This document shows, one piece after another, positions 53,996 through 64,000 of a DNA stretch of 64,000 nt. The translations under genes were made by a program, and so were the position numbers. The notes under the pieces were generated by a model. That model saw nothing but the letters and a program-made list of their open reading frames with translations. It was not told the DNA's origin and searched no databases. Within the stretch, counting starts at the first letter, position 1. Each line of letters opens with the position of its first letter. Origin of the DNA: Sphingomonas sp. Leaf67 (GTDB taxonomy: Bacteria; Pseudomonadota; Alphaproteobacteria; Sphingomonadales; Sphingomonadaceae); NCBI RefSeq assembly GCF_001421965.1, contig NZ_LMLP01000019.1, forward strand, positions 186,001-250,000, written 5' to 3'.

Positions 53996-56608
53996 TCAGG
54001 CGTCCAGCGCTTCCCGCACCTTCCTTGCCAGTTCATCGACGTCGAACGGCTTGGGCAGCAACCGCGTGCCCGGATCCAGCACGCCGTTATGCACCACGGC
54101 ATTGCGGGTATAGCCGGTGGTGTAGAGCACGCGCAGTCCGGGCCGCATCGCCAGCGCCCGGTCGGCCAGTTCGCGGCCGTTCATGCCGGGCATGACCACG
54201 TCGGTGAACAGCAACGTCACGCGAATGCCGGTTTCGAGCAGTGCGATCGCCTCCGGTCCGTGCGAGGCGTGATGGACGGTATAGCCCAGATCGCGCAGCA
54301 CCTCGACCGAGAAGCTGCGGACGCGCGATTCGTCCTCGACCACGAGGATCGATTCATGCGCCGCGCCGCCCCGCACCGGGGCCAGCGCGGTGCGCGCGGT
54401 CGGGGTAGGTGCCTCGCCATAGAAGCGCGGCAGATAAAGGCGAACGGTCGTGCCGACATCGGGCTCGCTATAGATGCGGACATGCCCGTGCGACTGACGG
54501 ACGAAACCGAACACCTGGCTGAGCCCCAGCCCGGTGCCGCGCCCGACCGGTTTGGTGGTGAAGAACGGGTCGAATGCCTTGGCCAGCACCTCGGGCGGCA
54601 TGCCGGTGCCGGTATCGCTGACCGCGATCAGCACATATTGGCCCGCCGCCATGTCCGCCTCGCGCGCATAATCGTCGCCGACATGGGCGTTGGCGGTCTC
54701 GATCGTCAGCCGTCCGCCGTCGGGCATCGCGTCGCGGGCGTTGACGGCAAGATTGACGATCGCATTTTCGAGCTGCCCGCGATCGGCCTCCGCCCGCCAC
54801 AGGCCGGCACCGAGCACCGTTTCCACCACGATGCGTTCGCCAAGCGTCCGTGCGAGCAGGTCGGTCAGGTCGGCGATCAGGCGGTTGCCCTCGACCGGTT
54901 CGGGCGACAGCGGCGACTGACGCGAAAAGGCGAGCAGGCGCTGGGTCAGCGCGGCGGCGCGGGTCGCGCCTTCCTTCGCCGCCTCGACATAGCGGCCGAC
55001 ATCATTGCGGCCGCTGGCCAGCCGCCGGTCGATCATGTCGAGGCCGCCGATGACCACCGCCAGCATGTTGTTGAAATCATGCGCGATGCCGCCGGTCAGC
55101 TGGCCCACGGCCTCCATCTTCTGCAACTGGCGGACCTGCGTTTCGGCAGCGGCGCGGGCGGAGGCAGCGTCGTGGAGTTCGGTCGCGACGCGTTCGAGCT
55201 GCGCGCCCTGCCGCCCGACCTTCGCCTCCAGCCGCAGCAGCGCATCGGCGCGCTGGATCGTGACCCAGCTGATTTCCGCCACCTCCTGCACCAGCGCGAT
55301 TTCGCCGGGCAGCCAGTGACGGGGCTCGGCATGGCCGATGATGAGCAGCCCTTCGAGCCGCCCGTCGCGACGCAGCGGTACGGCAAGGCCCGACCTCGCG
55401 CTGTAGCTGGCGACGGTATCGGGTTCGAACCGGTTGTCCTGTGCAAACGCGTCGGACACCACCGTCCGGCCGGCGCGCAGCAGCGTCGTGTTGCTGCGTC
55501 CCATCCGGTCGATCGAATGATCGCCCCGCAGCGGCGGCAGCGCGCCGTCGTTCCATCCGGCGATATAGCGGACCTGATTTTCGCCGACCCGCGCAAAGCA
55601 GACGCGGTGGACGTCGAGCCGTTCGCCGAGCGCGCGGGCGGTGAAACGCATGATCGTATCGGGATCGGTCGCCGCGCGCTGGCGGGCGCTGAGCGACAGG
55701 ACGAACTCGCGCTCGACCCTGGCCGCCAGCGCCGCCAGTTCGGCCTGTTTGCGGTCGTCGATATCGTAGCTGACGCCGGGGAAATGGGCGGGGCGGCCTT
55801 CGTCGTCGAAGCTGCACCGGCCCTGCGCCGAGACCCAGCGGCTGGTCCCGTCGGCGCGCAGCACGCGATATTCGGAGATGAAGGTGCCGTCGCCCGCCGG
55901 GTCCATCGCCGCCGCGATCTGCCGTTGCGCATGCGGCAGGTCGTCGGGATGGATGGCGGCGAAGAAGGTGCCGATCGGCGCCCCCGCCTCCGCCTCCGCC
56001 GGGTCGACGCCGTAGAGCAAGGCGAAGCGGGAATCGGCGCGGACGATGTCGCCCTGCACGTCCCAGTCCCATGCGCCGATATTGCGGCCCGCCGACAATG
56101 CCTGTTGCAGCCGTTCGTCGGCGGCGGCGCGCTCGCGCTCGGCCACGACGCGCGCAGTCGTCTCTCCGGTGACGCAGAGCAGACCCGCGACCCGGCCGTC
56201 GTCGTCGAAGACAGGCGAATAGGTGAAGGTCCACCAGCTGTCCTCGGGCTCGCCGGTGCGGGCGAGGTCGAGTTTCATGTCGGTCGCGGTGATATTGCCG
56301 CCGGCCATCGTCTTCTCGACCAGCGGCAGCAGTTCGTCCCAGATGTTCGACCAGACGATGTCGAACCGCTCGCCCAGCGTGCCGGCGATGCGAATGCCGA
56401 GCAACGGTCGATAGGCATCGTTATAGAAGCAGCGCAGCTCCGGCCCCCACGCGAGGAACATCGGCGTGGGGCAGGACAGCATCATCGCCAGCAGCGAGCG
56501 GAGCGACACCGGCCATGATTCGACCGGACCGAGCGGCGTGCTCGACCAGTCGCAAGCGGCGATCTCGCGACCGGTGACGGCTTGCTGCGACAGGTGTCCG
56601 TCAGGCAT
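53996..56608 (-). CDS. Hybrid histidine kinase (PAS-PAS-GAF-HisKA-HATPase-REC)
   Basis: An 870-aa soluble sensor. Two PAS domains (about 30-150 and 170-285, the second with [15 protein letters not shown] and [18 protein letters not shown]), a GAF domain (about 300-455), HisKA with His in [19 protein letters not shown], ATPase motifs [19 protein letters not shown] and [14 protein letters not shown], and a C-terminal receiver with Asp in [13 protein letters not shown] and Lys in LPKPFD. It has no membrane segment. It sits between dapA and smpB, which are neighbours in many alphaproteobacteria. The signal is unknown. Confidence 0.9.
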   Translation of the reverse strand: MPDGHLSQQAVTGREIAACDWSSTPLGPVESWPVSLRSLLAMMLSCPTPMFLAWGPELRCFYNDAYRPLLGIRIAGTLGERFDIVWSNIWDELLPLVEKTMAGGNITATDMKLDLARTGEPEDSWWTFTYSPVFDDDGRVAGLLCVTGETTARVVAERERAAADERLQQALSAGRNIGAWDWDVQGDIVRADSRFALLYGVDPAEAEAGAPIGTFFAAIHPDDLPHAQRQIAAAMDPAGDGTFISEYRVLRADGTSRWVSAQGRCSFDDEGRPAHFPGVSYDIDDRKQAELAALAARVEREFVLSLSARQRAATDPDTIMRFTARALGERLDVHRVCFARVGENQVRYIAGWNDGALPPLRGDHSIDRMGRSNTTLLRAGRTVVSDAFAQDNRFEPDTVASYSARSGLAVPLRRDGRLEGLLIIGHAEPRHWLPGEIALVQEVAEISWVTIQRADALLRLEAKVGRQGAQLERVATELHDAASARAAAETQVRQLQKMEAVGQLTGGIAHDFNNMLAVVIGGLDMIDRRLASGRNDVGRYVEAAKEGATRAAALTQRLLAFSRQSPLSPEPVEGNRLIADLTDLLARTLGERIVVETVLGAGLWRAEADRGQLENAIVNLAVNARDAMPDGGRLTIETANAHVGDDYAREADMAAGQYVLIAVSDTGTGMPPEVLAKAFDPFFTTKPVGRGTGLGLSQVFGFVRQSHGHVRIYSEPDVGTTVRLYLPRFYGEAPTPTARTALAPVRGGAAHESILVVEDESRVRSFSVEVLRDLGYTVHHASHGPEAIALLETGIRVTLLFTDVVMPGMNGRELADRALAMRPGLRVLYTTGYTRNAVVHNGVLDPGTRLLPKPFDVDELARKVREALDA

Positions 56609-56673
56609 ATAACCGACATTTTACGATCGGCGTGGCGCCGCCGCAATACCGTGTATCGAACCCGGACTGCATG

Positions 56674-57558
56674 TCAGCCGACCAGACCGGCATGGGCCAG
56701 CGCGGCATCGACCGCCGCCCGCGACGCCGCCGACGGTGGCGTCATCGGCAGGCGCAGATCGGTCGGAAAGCCCGGACGGACCCGACCCAGCGCGTATTTG
56801 ACCGGTCCCGGCGAGGCATCGCTGAACAGCGCGGCGTGGATCGGATAGAGCCGATCCTGTATGGTCAGCGCCCGGCCATAATCGCCCGTCGCACACGCGT
56901 CCTGAAATTCGGCGCACATCGCCGGCGCGACATTGGCGGTGACCGAGATTGCGCCGACCCCGCCCATTGCCATGAAGGCGAGCGTCATGTCGTCATTGCC
57001 CGACAGTTGCGCAAAACCGCTGCCGCAGCGGGCGCGATGTTCGGACACCCGCGCCATCTGTCCGGTAGCGTCCTTGATGCCGACGACGACATCCGGAAAT
57101 GCCTTCACGATGCGCTCGACTGTCTCGACCGCGATGTCGGTGATGGTGCGACCGGGGACGTTGTAGAGGACGATCGGCAGCCCGCCCCCCTGCGCCAGCA
57201 CCTCGAAATGGCGGAACACGCCCTCCTGATTGGGGCGGTTGTAATAGGGCGGGACCAGCAGCGCGGCAGCGGCACCCGCTGCCTTGGCGGCATGGATATG
57301 GTGCAGCGCGACCGCGGTGTCGTTCGATCCGCAACCGGCGATCACCGGCACGCGCCCTGCGGCCTGATCGACGCAGACGCGCACGACATGGTCATGCTCC
57401 TCGATCGTCATCGTCGCCGCTTCGCCGGTGGTGCCGCACGGGACCAGCGCGCTAGACCCGCTTTCCACCTGCCAGTCGACCAGCGCGCGGAACGAGGCTT
57501 CGTCGAACGTGCCGTCCGCAAACGGCGTGACGAGCGCCGGGATCGAGCCGGAAAACAT
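56674..57558 (-). CDS. dapA: 4-hydroxy-tetrahydrodipicolinate synthase
   Basis: A 294-aa aldolase of lysine/diaminopimelate synthesis. The Schiff-base Lys is in VVVGIKDATG, the catalytic Tyr in VLYNVPGRT, and GTTGEAATM is the Thr-Thr motif. The start at MFSGSIPALVTPF is the family start. It is transcribed divergently from the lytic transglycosylase gene across 69 bases. Confidence 0.96.
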   Translation of the reverse strand: MFSGSIPALVTPFADGTFDEASFRALVDWQVESGSSALVPCGTTGEAATMTIEEHDHVVRVCVDQAAGRVPVIAGCGSNDTAVALHHIHAAKAAGAAAALLVPPYYNRPNQEGVFRHFEVLAQGGGLPIVLYNVPGRTITDIAVETVERIVKAFPDVVVGIKDATGQMARVSEHRARCGSGFAQLSGNDDMTLAFMAMGGVGAISVTANVAPAMCAEFQDACATGDYGRALTIQDRLYPIHAALFSDASPGPVKYALGRVRPGFPTDLRLPMTPPSAASRAAVDAALAHAGLVG

Positions 57559-57627
57559 GGTGGTTGCGCTCCGTGGACAGGGATTCGAGCCGAAAAGGTG
57601 GCGACAGATAGGGCGGGCTTCCATATC

Positions 57628-59775
57628 ATGTCCAGTATGCTGACCACCGTGTTCAAGAGCGCGTTCCTGCTCACCGGCGTCGCGAGCGCCGCCATGGCCA
57701 CCGGGCTGTTCCAGACCGCTCCGCAGATGCCCCTGCCCGCCAACCCCCTGCCCCGCGCGCAACCGGCCATGCCGGTCGCGCAGCCGATGGTGCAGCCGGT
57801 ACCTGCACCGGTCCCCTATGATCCGATCCAGCCGGTGCTGTCCGAATGGAAGCGCCTGCAACAATCGGACAATTATCCGTTCGCCGACTATGCCCGGTTC
57901 CTGCTGGCGCATCCGGGCTTTCCGGGCGAGACCAGCCGGCGCGCGGCGGCTGAAACGGTGCTGCCCGATGGCGGACAGGATGCGGCGACGGTGCTGCGCT
58001 TCTTCGACAAGTTTCCGCCGCGGACGGCCGCCGGACAGTTGCGCTATGCCGAGGCACTGTTGACAACTGCCGAGCAGATGCAAGCCGATCTAAATAACGA
58101 TTTGCGAACTCTGTCAGATCCTAACAAGTTCAGGATGAGACAGCATTCAACAAACCTCGTAATAGGCGGTACCTTAGATGCGGCATATGAAGCTGCCGAA
58201 GCGGCTTGGCGGCGGGGCGTGCTGCGCCCAACGGACGAAACGAAGTTGCTCGCGCGGTTCGCGAAGGGACTGAGGCCCGCCGATCACGATGCGCGAATGG
58301 ACAGGCTGTTGTGGCAGGGGGCGACGACCGCTGGCCTGCGCCAGATGGCCTATGTTTCGGCGGCGATGCGGCCGACGTTCGACGCGCGCATGGCGTTCCG
58401 CACCAATGCCGCCGATGCCAGCGTCCGCGCCGAACAGCCGGGCGTCGATCGCGCCGATCCGGGCTATATCGCCGACCGCGCCAGCTGGCTGCGCGGATCG
58501 GGCCAGTCGGGGGCGGCGCGTGCCTATCTGGCGCAGCCGCGCCGGTTGTCGCGAAGCCCGGGCGATGTCGAGGAATGGCTCGAAGTCCTGCTGACCAATG
58601 CGCGCGCGGCACAGGCGGACGGCCAATATGATCTCGCCTATCGCATCGCGTCGCAGATCGACGATGCGTTTCCTGCGGGCACGGTCGTCGCCGATGCCGG
58701 CTATGGCGAGCGCGACGACTATACCAGCCTTGCGTGGCTGGCCGGCACCGTCGCGCTCCAGCAGCTGAACCGTCCGAGCGATGCGACCGGCATGTTCGCG
58801 CGCTATGCCAGCGGATCGCGCACCCCGACCGTACGGACCAAGGGCTATTACTGGGCGGGTCGCGCCGCGGAGGCGGCGGGCAATCGTCCGACCGCCGATC
58901 GCTGGTATGCGCAGGCCGCCGATCTGGGCGACCTGTTCTATGGCCAGTTGGCGAGCGAACGGATCGGTCGTCCGCTGCGCGCCCCGCCCGCGACCGCCGT
59001 CGCCACGGCGGTGCCGGCCGATCTTCGCACCGCCTATATGAACGGCGAGATCGCGCGGGCCGTCCGCTATCTGGGCCGCACCGGCCAATATGCCGACCAG
59101 AGCCTGTTCATCCGCAAGATTGCCGAGGATGCGCGCAGCGACACCGACCATGCACTGGCGGTCGAACTGGCCAAGACGATCGACCGGCCCGATCTGGCGG
59201 TGATGGTCGGGCGCAGCGCGCTGCTGAACGGGCATAGCGACTATACGCTGGCGGGCTATCCGTCGGTGCCGGTGGGCGGGCCGCAGCAGGACCAGTTCAC
59301 GCTGATCCACGCCATCGCCCGACAGGAAAGCCAGTTCGACCGCACCGCCGTCAGCCGCGCCGGCGCGCGCGGGTTGATGCAGTTGATGCCCGGCACCGCG
59401 CGCGAGACCGCGACCAAGCTGGGCCTGACCTATAGCCCGACCGCGCTCAACGACCCGGCGTTCAACATGGCGTTGGGGTCGAGCTATATTCAGCGGATGC
59501 TCGATTATTACGGCGGCAGCTATCCGCTGGCGATCGCGGCATACAATGCCGGGCCGGGCAATGTGAACAAGTTCCTGCGCGCCAATGGCGACCCGCGCAC
59601 GCCGGGCGTCGACATGGTCGAATGGATCGAGAAGATTCCGCTGTCCGAAACGCGCGGCTATGTGCAGCGGGTGCTCGAAAACGCCGTCGTCTATGACCTG
59701 ATCCATACCGACAAGGCGCGGTCGCGCGGGCCGAACAATCTGAGCTGGTATCTGGGGAAGAACCGACCGGGATGA
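57628..59775 (+). CDS. Soluble lytic murein transglycosylase (Slt70-like)
   Basis: A 715-aa periplasmic peptidoglycan-cleaving enzyme. The N-terminal signal/anchor (MSSMLTTVFKSAFLLTGVAS) and a Pro-rich linker lead into an alpha-helical superhelix (about 70-530). The C-terminal SLT domain follows, with catalytic Glu in IARQESQFDRTAVS, GARGLMQLMPGTA, and the NMALGSSYIQRML and AIAAYNAGPGNV motifs. An AT-rich segment at about 58062-58190 (residues 146-188) interrupts the superhelix in frame. The last codons overlap greB by four bases. Confidence 0.9.
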   Translation: MSSMLTTVFKSAFLLTGVASAAMATGLFQTAPQMPLPANPLPRAQPAMPVAQPMVQPVPAPVPYDPIQPVLSEWKRLQQSDNYPFADYARFLLAHPGFPGETSRRAAAETVLPDGGQDAATVLRFFDKFPPRTAAGQLRYAEALLTTAEQMQADLNNDLRTLSDPNKFRMRQHSTNLVIGGTLDAAYEAAEAAWRRGVLRPTDETKLLARFAKGLRPADHDARMDRLLWQGATTAGLRQMAYVSAAMRPTFDARMAFRTNAADASVRAEQPGVDRADPGYIADRASWLRGSGQSGAARAYLAQPRRLSRSPGDVEEWLEVLLTNARAAQADGQYDLAYRIASQIDDAFPAGTVVADAGYGERDDYTSLAWLAGTVALQQLNRPSDATGMFARYASGSRTPTVRTKGYYWAGRAAEAAGNRPTADRWYAQAADLGDLFYGQLASERIGRPLRAPPATAVATAVPADLRTAYMNGEIARAVRYLGRTGQYADQSLFIRKIAEDARSDTDHALAVELAKTIDRPDLAVMVGRSALLNGHSDYTLAGYPSVPVGGPQQDQFTLIHAIARQESQFDRTAVSRAGARGLMQLMPGTARETATKLGLTYSPTALNDPAFNMALGSSYIQRMLDYYGGSYPLAIAAYNAGPGNVNKFLRANGDPRTPGVDMVEWIEKIPLSETRGYVQRVLENAVVYDLIHTDKARSRGPNNLSWYLGKNRPG

Positions 59776-60254
59776 ACGAACCGCGTCCGAACTATATCAC
59801 CCCGGCAGGCTATGCCGTGTTGAAGGCCGAATACGACCAGTTGCTGGGCAGCGAGCGACCGAAGCTGGTCGATGTCATCGCATGGGCCGCGGGCAATGGC
59901 GACCGGTCGGAAAATGGCGACTATATCTATGGCCGCAAACGGCTGCGCGAGATCGACCGGCGGCTGGGGTTCCTCGCCAAGCGGATGAAGGCGGCACGGG
60001 TCGTCGACCCCGCCGCCCAGACCGAACGCGGGCGGGCCTGGTTCGGGGCGACAGTGGTCATCGGCGACGAGGACGACAACCACCGCACGCTGGAACTGGT
60101 CGGCGACGACGAGGCCGATGCCGGCCGTGGGCGGATCGGCTGGAATTCCCCGATGGCCCGCGCCCTGCGCGGCAGCGCGGTCGGCGACGTTCGGACGGTG
60201 GTGCTGCCGGCGGGCGCCAAGGAATATGAGGTGATGGCGATCGTCTATCCCTGA
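59772..60254 (+). CDS. greB: Transcript cleavage/elongation factor GreB
   Basis: A 160-aa factor that rescues backtracked RNA polymerase. The N-terminal coiled coil starts YITPAGYAVLKAEYDQLL and carries the acidic tip GNGDRSENGDYIYGRKRLREIDRRL, diagnostic of GreB over GreA. The C-terminal FKBP-like domain has IGDEDDNHRTLELVGDDEAD and IGWNSPMARALRG. The ATG overlaps the slt stop (ATGA). Confidence 0.9.
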   Translation: MNEPRPNYITPAGYAVLKAEYDQLLGSERPKLVDVIAWAAGNGDRSENGDYIYGRKRLREIDRRLGFLAKRMKAARVVDPAAQTERGRAWFGATVVIGDEDDNHRTLELVGDDEADAGRGRIGWNSPMARALRGSAVGDVRTVVLPAGAKEYEVMAIVYP

Positions 60255-60273
60255 GGATGGGCTCCCGCCCCTT

Positions 60274-60302
60274 CGTCACCCCGGATCAAGTCCGGAGTGA
60301 CG
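60274..60302. repeat. Hairpin after greB
   Basis: CGTCACCCCGGA pairs with TCCGGAGTGACG (one mismatch) around TCAAG. CGTCACCCCGGA-type palindromes are common repeats between sphingomonad genes. Here it follows greB by 20 bases and could end its transcript. Confidence 0.6.
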
Positions 60303-60357
60303 GGCGAGCGTTCGGCAGGCATGGCGGCGGGCGGATACCTGGGCTAGACCGTCGGGC

Positions 60358-61134
60358 ATGATCTACCTCCCCCACCCCACCGGCAACGTCGCGTTGCTGA
60401 TCGATGCCGACAATGCCGGTGCCGCCTATCTCGATTCGGTGCTGACGGTGCTGGCCGAGTTCGGCACGGTCAATGTACGCCGCGCCTATGGCAATTGGGA
60501 AAAACCGGGGTTGAAGAGCTGGAAGGCGCTGTTGATGCGCCACGGAATCGAGCCGTTCCAGCAGTTCGACATCACCAAGGGCAAGAACGCGACCGACATG
60601 CGCATGACCATCGACGCGATGGACCTGCTGTTGCGCGGCCGTATCACCGGTTTTGGGATCATGTCGTCGGACAGCGACTTCATGCCGCTGGCGCAGCGCA
60701 TCCGGCAGGAAGGGGTACCGGTCTATGGCTTCGGCACCGACCGCACGCCCGAGGGCTTCCGCGAAAGCTGTACCCGGTTCATCGATGTCGGGTCGCTGGA
60801 TGTCGAGGATGTCGCGAACATGCCGCTGCCGCCGGCCATCGGCGGTGTGCCGGCCGCGGCGGCAACGCCGGCAGCGAAGCCGACCCCCGCCCCGGCGCGC
60901 AAGCAGCAGAAGATCGACGCCGCGCTCGTGAAGCTGTTGTCGGACGCCTATGACGCGTCGAAGGTCGACAAGCGCGGCTTTGCCAGCCTGTCGGAAGTCG
61001 GGCAGCGCGCCGCCAACCGGTCGAGCTTCGACACGCGCAATTACGGGTTCAAACGCTTGTCCGACCTGATCGAGAAGGTGAAGGCGTTCGAGGTCGAGCG
61101 GCGCGATACCGGGGTGTTCGTGAAGCTGGTTTGA
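60358..61134 (+). CDS. NYN-domain protein with C-terminal LOTUS/OST-HTH domain
   Basis: A 258-aa predicted nuclease or RNA-binding protein. The NYN (PIN-like) domain (about 8-150) has Asp16 and Asp18 in LLIDADNAG, the ITKGKNATDMRMTIDAMDLL stretch and SSDSDFMPLAQRIRQEG, giving the acidic metal site. An Ala/Pro linker leads to an OST-HTH/LOTUS module (about 185-258, SEVGQRAANRSSFDTRNYGF and KRLSDLIEKVKAFEV). The same pairing occurs in the LabA/MARF1-type group, suggesting RNA turnover. Confidence 0.85.
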   Translation: MIYLPHPTGNVALLIDADNAGAAYLDSVLTVLAEFGTVNVRRAYGNWEKPGLKSWKALLMRHGIEPFQQFDITKGKNATDMRMTIDAMDLLLRGRITGFGIMSSDSDFMPLAQRIRQEGVPVYGFGTDRTPEGFRESCTRFIDVGSLDVEDVANMPLPPAIGGVPAAAATPAAKPTPAPARKQQKIDAALVKLLSDAYDASKVDKRGFASLSEVGQRAANRSSFDTRNYGFKRLSDLIEKVKAFEVERRDTGVFVKLV

Positions 61135-61175
61135 GGGGGCTTGCCTCGGTCTATCCGTTTGCTTCCCTGATCCCT

Positions 61176-61427
61176 CCGCTTGCTTCGAGCAGGTTCGAGC
61201 CTGTCGAGAACCGTCCGTCGAGAAGGGGTTCGTACTTACCCTTCCGTTTGTGCTGAGTAGGGACTGAGCGAAGTCGAAGGCCCGTATCGAAGTACCTGCC
61301 GCGCACAGTCCTTCGATACGCCATTTCAACAAGCTCAATGGCTACTCAGGACGAACGGTGAAAAGCGTTGAGAGGACTTCTCGACGGATAATTCTCGACT
61401 TCGCTCGAACCTGCTCGAAGCAAACGG
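61176..61427. repeat. Palindromic element, CGAGCAGGTTCGAGC family, interrupted
   Basis: The outer arms contain a perfect 21-base inverted repeat (61180-61200 with 61403-61423). Inner TCGAGAA/TTCTCGA blocks match the elements at 19736 and 52738, but this copy is about twice as long because another palindrome lies inside it. It occupies most of the 311-base gap between the NYN gene and the convergent kinase gene; no coding sequence is visible there. Confidence 0.8.
61244..61358. repeat. Second palindromic element nested in the first
   Basis: CCGTTTGTGCTGAGTAG at 61244-61260 mirrors CTACTCAGGACGAACGG at 61342-61358 with two mismatches, and CGTATCGAAG (61283-61292) mirrors CTTCGATACG (61311-61320). 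It has no similarity to the outer arms and looks inserted into the centre of the outer element. Confidence 0.75.
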
Positions 61428-61445
61428 CGGCAGGCAGGGAAGCCC

Positions 61446-62627
61446 CTAAACCTTCTCCGGCAACGGCATCGAAAACACTGCCCGCGTCCCCGGCCCAGCC
61501 TTCTCGAACGCCAGCGTCCCGCCCAGCTGCCTCGTCAGGCTGGTCACCATCCGCATGCCGAGGCTGGTCGGCCGCGATGCGGTCGGGTCCAGTCCTTCGG
61601 GTAGCCCGATACCCTGATCCGCGACCGTCATCGTCAGCGCGCCATCGGCGCACCGCGTTTCGATCCGCACCGGACCGCCACCCTCGCCATAGGCATATTT
61701 GACCGCGTTGGTGACCAGTTCGGTCAGCAGCAATCCCAGCGGAATGGCGGTGTCGCCGCTCACCACCAACGGCGCGATGTCGCACTCGATCGCATGGTCG
61801 GGGGCCTGTTCGCGCAACTGGTCGACGATGCCGCACAGCAGCCGTTCGAGCGCGACGATGCCGACGCGCTCGCCCTGCCACAACTGATCGTGCGCCTGTC
61901 CGATCGCGACGATACGGGCCTGCGCGTCGCCCAGCATCCGCTGCACGCGCGGATCGTCGTCCTCACGCATTTGCAGGTTCAGCATCGCCGACACCATGGC
62001 GAGGCTGTTCTTGACCCGGTGCGACGCCTCGCGCGTCAGCAATTCCTGATGCTCGATCGCGGCGCGCAGATTATTCTCCGCCTCCAGCCGTTCGATCGCG
62101 ACACCGATCAGGTTCGCGAAGCCCTGCATGAAGGCAAGGTCGTCTTCCTCGAACCGCCCGTCCTGCCGGCTATCGACCTCCAGCACGCCGAAGCGCTTGC
62201 CATTCGCCTCCACCAGCACGTTGATCGCGCGCTTCACGCCGTGGTCCGCCATGAAGTCAGGGGTACGGAACCGCTTCTCGTCACGCAGATGATTGGAAAT
62301 CACCGGTTCGCCGGTCTGGAACGCAAAACCGGCCGGCGACCCGAGATCGTCACCTATCTCCGCCCCGCCGACGACGCCCTCGTTCCAGCCCACCCCGGCA
62401 CGGACGATCAGCCCGCCGCGCGCCGTGTCGTGATGCAGGAACTTCGCGAGCCGCGTCCGCATTCCGTTCGCGGCCAGTTCGACCGCAGCACGGACGATTT
62501 CGTCGATATCGCGGCTGCGCAGCGCGACCCCCCCGAACCGGGCGAGAATGCGCTGCTGGTCGAGGCGATACCGGATCGCATCGGCGGGATCGTCCGACCC
62601 CGCCCCGTTTTCCTCGACCACCGGCAT
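61446..62627 (-). CDS. GAF-domain HisKA_2 sensor histidine kinase
   Basis: A 393-aa soluble kinase. The GAF domain (about 25-185) includes NHLRDEKRFRTPDF and FGVLEVDSR. HisKA_2 follows with the phosphoacceptor His in REASHRVKNSLAMVSAMLNLQ. The ATPase has LGLLLTELVTNAVKYAY, DQGIGLPEG and LGMRMVTSLTRQLGG. Kinases of this class often feed single-domain regulators or the PhyR general stress response; neither phyR nor a cognate regulator is adjacent. It starts four bases after ettA ends, so both are one operon. Confidence 0.9.
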   Translation of the reverse strand: MPVVEENGAGSDDPADAIRYRLDQQRILARFGGVALRSRDIDEIVRAAVELAANGMRTRLAKFLHHDTARGGLIVRAGVGWNEGVVGGAEIGDDLGSPAGFAFQTGEPVISNHLRDEKRFRTPDFMADHGVKRAINVLVEANGKRFGVLEVDSRQDGRFEEDDLAFMQGFANLIGVAIERLEAENNLRAAIEHQELLTREASHRVKNSLAMVSAMLNLQMREDDDPRVQRMLGDAQARIVAIGQAHDQLWQGERVGIVALERLLCGIVDQLREQAPDHAIECDIAPLVVSGDTAIPLGLLLTELVTNAVKYAYGEGGGPVRIETRCADGALTMTVADQGIGLPEGLDPTASRPTSLGMRMVTSLTRQLGGTLAFEKAGPGTRAVFSMPLPEKV

Positions 62628-62631
62628 GCGC

Positions 62632-64000
<1,369 letters not shown>

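Overview
The window is a high-GC chromosomal segment of an alphaproteobacterium, most likely Sphingomonas or a close relative in the Sphingomonadaceae. The evidence is a CckA cell-cycle hybrid kinase, an alphaproteobacterial-type RecA, a sphingomonad-style TonB-dependent receptor, a UrcA-family protein, a trpF-trpB-trpA-accD-folC cluster, and several dispersed families of GC-rich palindromes in the gaps. No rRNA, CRISPR array, prophage or transposase gene is visible. Most genes sit in short runs joined by 4-nt stop/start overlaps.

Layout. 1-4.2 kb: two unrelated SGNH hydrolases, a PhyH-type dioxygenase and a GST-like protein. 4.3-7.0 kb: a secreted four-EF-hand protein and an OmpR/EnvZ-type two-component system. 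7.1-11.1 kb: an EEP-family phosphodiesterase coupled to a patatin-like lipase, then lapA-like and pyrF. 11.4-17.8 kb: a PP2C-type phosphatase diverging from trpF-trpB-[DUF559 cassette]-trpA-accD-folC. 18-25.6 kb: AmpG-like permease, single-domain response regulator, RluB-like pseudouridine synthase with a 39-bp tandem repeat, rsmD, a membrane diguanylate cyclase, an MHS-type transporter and urcA. 25.8-36.7 kb: UvrD/PcrA helicase, a small protein, an alpha/beta hydrolase, an MFS exporter-cysK-sleB run, two bPH2 membrane proteins, purS-purQ and a queuosine-precursor transporter. 36.8-42.3 kb: tRNA-Arg(TCT), then a decaying alpha-galactoside locus with a GH36 alpha-galactosidase carrying compensating frameshifts and a TonB-dependent receptor carrying one frameshift and two in-frame TAG codons. 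42.3-50.2 kb: GST, recA, MFS transporter, a TonB-like exported protein, a receiver protein and cckA. 50.5-64 kb: M13 peptidase, DUF2062 protein, smpB, hybrid kinase, dapA, soluble lytic transglycosylase, greB, NYN-domain protein, HisKA_2 kinase and ettA, which runs off the window end.

The most unusual structure is a 421-bp cassette between trpB and trpA. It is a DUF559 (PD-(D/E)XK/Vsr-like nuclease) gene bounded by 40-bp inverted repeats that are identical to each other, each containing a strong hairpin. The repeat appears to supply the Shine-Dalgarno sequences of both the nuclease gene and trpA, and trpA now starts with TTG. A related palindrome upstream of folC does the same with another TTG start. 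Hairpins sharing the same core lie near recA and upstream of the cckA promoter. The other notable items are nested palindromic elements, an AT-rich in-frame segment inside the lytic transglycosylase gene, and the clustered lesions of the alpha-galactoside locus.
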